From Ptiloglossa arizonensis (Eukaryota; Arthropoda; Insecta; Hymenoptera; Colletidae): 64,000 bases of DNA. Both the position numbers and the translations under genes were made by a program. Each line of letters starts with the position of its first letter. Within the stretch, counting starts at the first letter, position 1. The DNA lies in NCBI RefSeq assembly GCF_051014685.1, contig NW_027478527.1, positions 1,047,884-1,111,883 of the forward strand. The letters run 5' to 3'. Shown piece after piece: positions 62,093 to 64,000 of the stretch. A model generated the notes under the pieces. It had not been told where the DNA came from and did not search any database. It was given only the letters and a program-made list of their open reading frames with translations.

Positions 62093-64000
62093 TTTGGGTT
62101 AGGTCAATCCGTTCGCGAGATATGGGAGTTTGAAGCCAAGAAATGGTTGAGAAGGCAAAAAATTTGTCACAATTCTGCTGCTCCAAACGCTTAACCAGAA
62201 TGGCCTAGGGAAAAAATACACATACCGTTGTAATCGGGCGAGTTTCTACTTTCACATGCAATAAGAATTCTTGGGTTAGGTCAATCCGTTCGCGAGATAT
62301 GGGAGTTTGAAGCTATGAAATGGTTGAGGAGACAACAAATTTCTCGCACTTCTGCTGCTCCAAACGCTTAACCAGAATGGCCTAGGGCAAAAATACACAT
62401 ACCGTTGTAATCGGGCGAGTTTCTACTTTCAGATGCAATAGGAATTTTTGGGTTAGGTCGATCCGTTCGCGAGATATGGGAGTTTGAAGCCAAGAAATGG
62501 TTGAGAAGGAAAAAATTTTTCGCAATTCTGATGCTCCAAACGCTTAACCAGAATAGCCTAGGGAAAAAATACACTTACCGTTGTAATCGGGCGAGTTTCT
62601 ACTTTCAGATGCAATAGGAATTTTTGGGTTAGGTCAATCCGTTCGCGAGATATGGGAGTTTGAAGCCAAGAAATGGTTGAGAAGGCAAAAGATTTTTCGC
62701 AATTCTGCTGCTTCAAACGCTTAACTAGAATGGCCTAGGGAAAAAACACACATACCGTTGTAATCGGGCGAGTTTCTACTTTCAAATGCAATAGGAATTT
62801 TTGGGTTAGGTCAATCCGTTCGCGAGATACGAGAGCTTGAAGCTAAGATATGGTTGAGAAGACAACAAATTTTTCGCAAATCTGCTGCTCCAAACGCATA
62901 ACCAGAATGGCCTAGGGAAAAATACGCGTACCGTTGTAATCGGGCGAGTTTCTACTTTCAGTTACAATAGGAATTTTTGGGTTAGGTCAATCCGTTCGCG
63001 AGATATGGGGCTTTGAAGCTAAGAAATGGTAGAGAAGGCAAAAAATTTTTCACAATTCTGCTGCTCCAAACGCTTAACCAGAGTGGCCTAGGGAAAAAAT
63101 ACACATACCGTTGTAATCGGGCGAGTTTCTACTTTCACATGCAATAAGAATTTTTGGATTAGGTCAATCCGTTCGCGAGATATGGGAGTTTGAACCCAAG
63201 AAATGGTTGAGAAGGCAAAAAATTTTTCGCAATTCTGCTGCTTCAAACGCTTAACCAGAACGCCCTAGGGAAAAATACGCGTACCGTTGTAATCGGGCGC
63301 GTTTCTACTTTCAGTTACAATAGGAATTTTTGGGTTAGGTCAATCCGTTCGCGAGATATGGGACTTTGAAGCTAAGAAATGGTTGTCAAGACAACAAATT
63401 TTTCGCACTTCTGCTGCTCCAATCGCTTAACCAGAATGGCCTAGGGGAAAAATACCCGTACCGTTGTAATCGGGCGAGTTTCTACTTTCAAGTGCAATAG
63501 GAATTTTTGGGTTAGGTCAATCCGTTCGCGAGATATGGGAGTTTCAAGCTAAGAAATGGTTCAGAAGACAACAAATTTTTCGCAATTCTGCTGCTCCAAA
63601 CGCTTAACCAGAATGGCCCAGGGAAAAATACGCGTACCGTTGTAATCGGGCGGGTTTCTACTTTCAGTTAGAATAGGAATTTTTGGGTTAGGTCAATCCG
63701 TTCGCGAGATATGGGACTTTGAAGCTAAGAAATGGTTGTCAAAACAACAAATTTTTCGCACTTCTTCTGCTCCAATCGCTTAACCAGAATGGCCTAGGTA
63801 AAAATACGCATACCGTTGTAATCGGGCGAGTTTCTACTTTCAGTTACAATAGGAATTTTTGGGTTAGGTCAATCCGTTCGCGAGATATGGGACTTTGAAG
63901 CTAAGAAATGGTTGTCAAGACAACAAATTTTTCGCACTTCTGCTGCTCCAATCGCTTAACCAGAATGGCCTAGGGGAAAAATACACGTACCGTTGTAATC
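62093..64000. repeat. Right end: mixed monomers then dyad subfamily, array continues
   Basis: 62,160-62,560 resembles 58,800-59,200 and 63,040-63,270 resembles 58,440-58,680. GATACGAGAGC at 62,829 is the third copy of that variant. From about 63,280 the order GTTGTC monomer, GAGTTTCAAGC/GTTCAGAAG monomer, GTTGTC monomer resembles 44.2-44.65 kb and 59.5-59.9 kb. The window ends inside a monomer (phase 113), so the array runs on. Confidence 0.8.

Larger units (their letters stand above)
44278..63924. other. Dispersed 14-bp dyad GTTGTC-AA-GACAAC in one satellite subfamily
   Basis: The perfect inverted repeat (6-bp arms, AA centre) occurs at 44,278, 44,631, 45,337, 45,690, 52,773, 53,127, 53,481, 53,834, 54,542, 56,311, 56,665, 57,195, 57,725, 58,079, 59,494, 59,847, 60,378, 63,382 and 63,911. 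A broken version (AAAACAAC) is at 63,735. It replaces the usual GTTGAGAAGAC at monomer 34-44. None was seen left of 44 kb. Spacing of 353-354 bp is frequent, in line with a dimeric arrangement. Confidence 0.85.
1..64000. repeat. 177-bp tandem satellite array filling the whole window
   Basis: Every line of the window is a variant of one 177-bp unit. Taking TCGCGAGATATGGG as monomer position 1, the marker recurs at 1, 178, 355, 532 and finally 63,888: 361 full monomers and a 113-bp partial one, average about 176.97 bp. Landmarks in the common monomer: TCGCGA at 1-6, A6T5 at 45-55, CTGCTGCTCCAAACGC at 63-78, CCTAGG at 92-97, A6 at 99-104, TACCGTTGTAATCGGGC at 111-127, TTTCTACTTTCAG at 131-143, T5 at 156-160 and GGGTTAGGTCAATCCG at 161-176. 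Copies differ by scattered substitutions and 1-2 base indels, mostly in the A and T runs. Unit length, continuity and nested higher-order repeats are typical of centromeric or pericentromeric satellites. That location is inference; the repeat itself is directly visible. Confidence 0.98.

Noticed and set aside
1402..62574. About 35 open frames of 60-111 residues, nearly all minus strand, with near-identical EQQNCEKFFAFSTISW-type products
   Set aside because: They are the satellite read in a frame that repeats every 59 codons. The ones I checked start at TTG, end at the TAG in CCTAGG, and appear or vanish with single satellite variants. There are no domains, no codon signal and no gene context.
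1..64000. CRISPR-like array of regular direct repeats
   Set aside because: The entire 177-bp period is repeated with no unique spacers, and the repeat is far longer than a CRISPR repeat.
1..64000. Transposon, retroelement or IS insertion
   Set aside because: Monomer phase is kept to within about 10 bp over 64 kb, and I saw no inverted terminal repeats, poly-A tails or transposase-like frames.
1..64000. rRNA, tRNA, 5S or histone tandem gene array
   Set aside because: The monomer is too short and has no tRNA-like or 5S-like A/C box arrangement, no recognisable rRNA core sequence and no histone-like frame.
1..64000. Bacterial promoters or terminators in A/T tracts
   Set aside because: AT-rich hexamers occur in every monomer by repetition and no gene follows any of them; the T runs lack a preceding GC-rich stem.
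1..64000. Assignment to a named satellite family or species
   Set aside because: I do not recognise the monomer. A database search of one monomer against satellite and repeat libraries would decide; a high-identity full-length hit would name it.

Overview
The whole 64-kb window is one uninterrupted array of a tandem satellite DNA with a 177-bp monomer. With phase 1 set at the first base (TCGCGAGATATGGG), the same point of the monomer recurs at 178, 355, 532 and so on, up to 63,888. That is 361 complete monomers plus a 113-bp partial one, with a net drift of only -10 bp. I see no unique DNA, no transposon insertion, no RNA gene and no credible protein-coding gene. The common monomer is about 42% GC (A55 C31 G43 T48 by hand count) and has 8 CpGs, about what its base composition predicts.

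This is eukaryotic heterochromatin, most simply centromeric or pericentromeric: nucleosome-sized monomer, megasatellite-like continuity and nested higher-order repeats. The species cannot be told from the sequence. Lack of CpG depletion argues weakly against a heavily methylated vertebrate genome and would fit an insect or other invertebrate, but this is only inference.

Layout: 1-2.9 kb, an 8-monomer repeat (1,414 bp) in two copies. 2.9-5.0 kb, a linker block and the start of a 10-monomer repeat. 5.0-12.1 kb, two near-identical 3,539-bp (20-monomer) copies, each made of two 10-monomer halves. 12.1-15.5 kb, mixed short repeats (dimer, monomer and 9-monomer duplications). 15.5-25.8 kb, a near-perfect tandem duplication of 5,133 bp (29 monomers). 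24.75-31 kb, nested 5-, 11- and 13-monomer repeats. 31-34 kb, an irregular mosaic. 34-36 kb, a 3-monomer repeat. 36-40.7 kb, an 8-monomer repeat (about 1,417 bp), whose pieces return at 41.8, 48.3 and 51.7 kb. 42.3-43.7 kb and 49.9-51.3 kb are copies of each other. From about 43.9 kb a second subfamily appears, carrying a GTTGTC-AA-GACAAC dyad; it dominates 44-46.7 kb and recurs from 52.7 kb to the right end. 60.7-62.1 kb is an exact-looking 707-bp tandem duplication.

Nothing here works as a gene set. The likely role is structural. The points most worth a second look are two CENP-B-box-like motifs per monomer (one matching 8 of the 9 core positions), the very young large duplications, the subfamily-specific dyad, and hybrid monomers that locate past unequal exchanges to short intervals.
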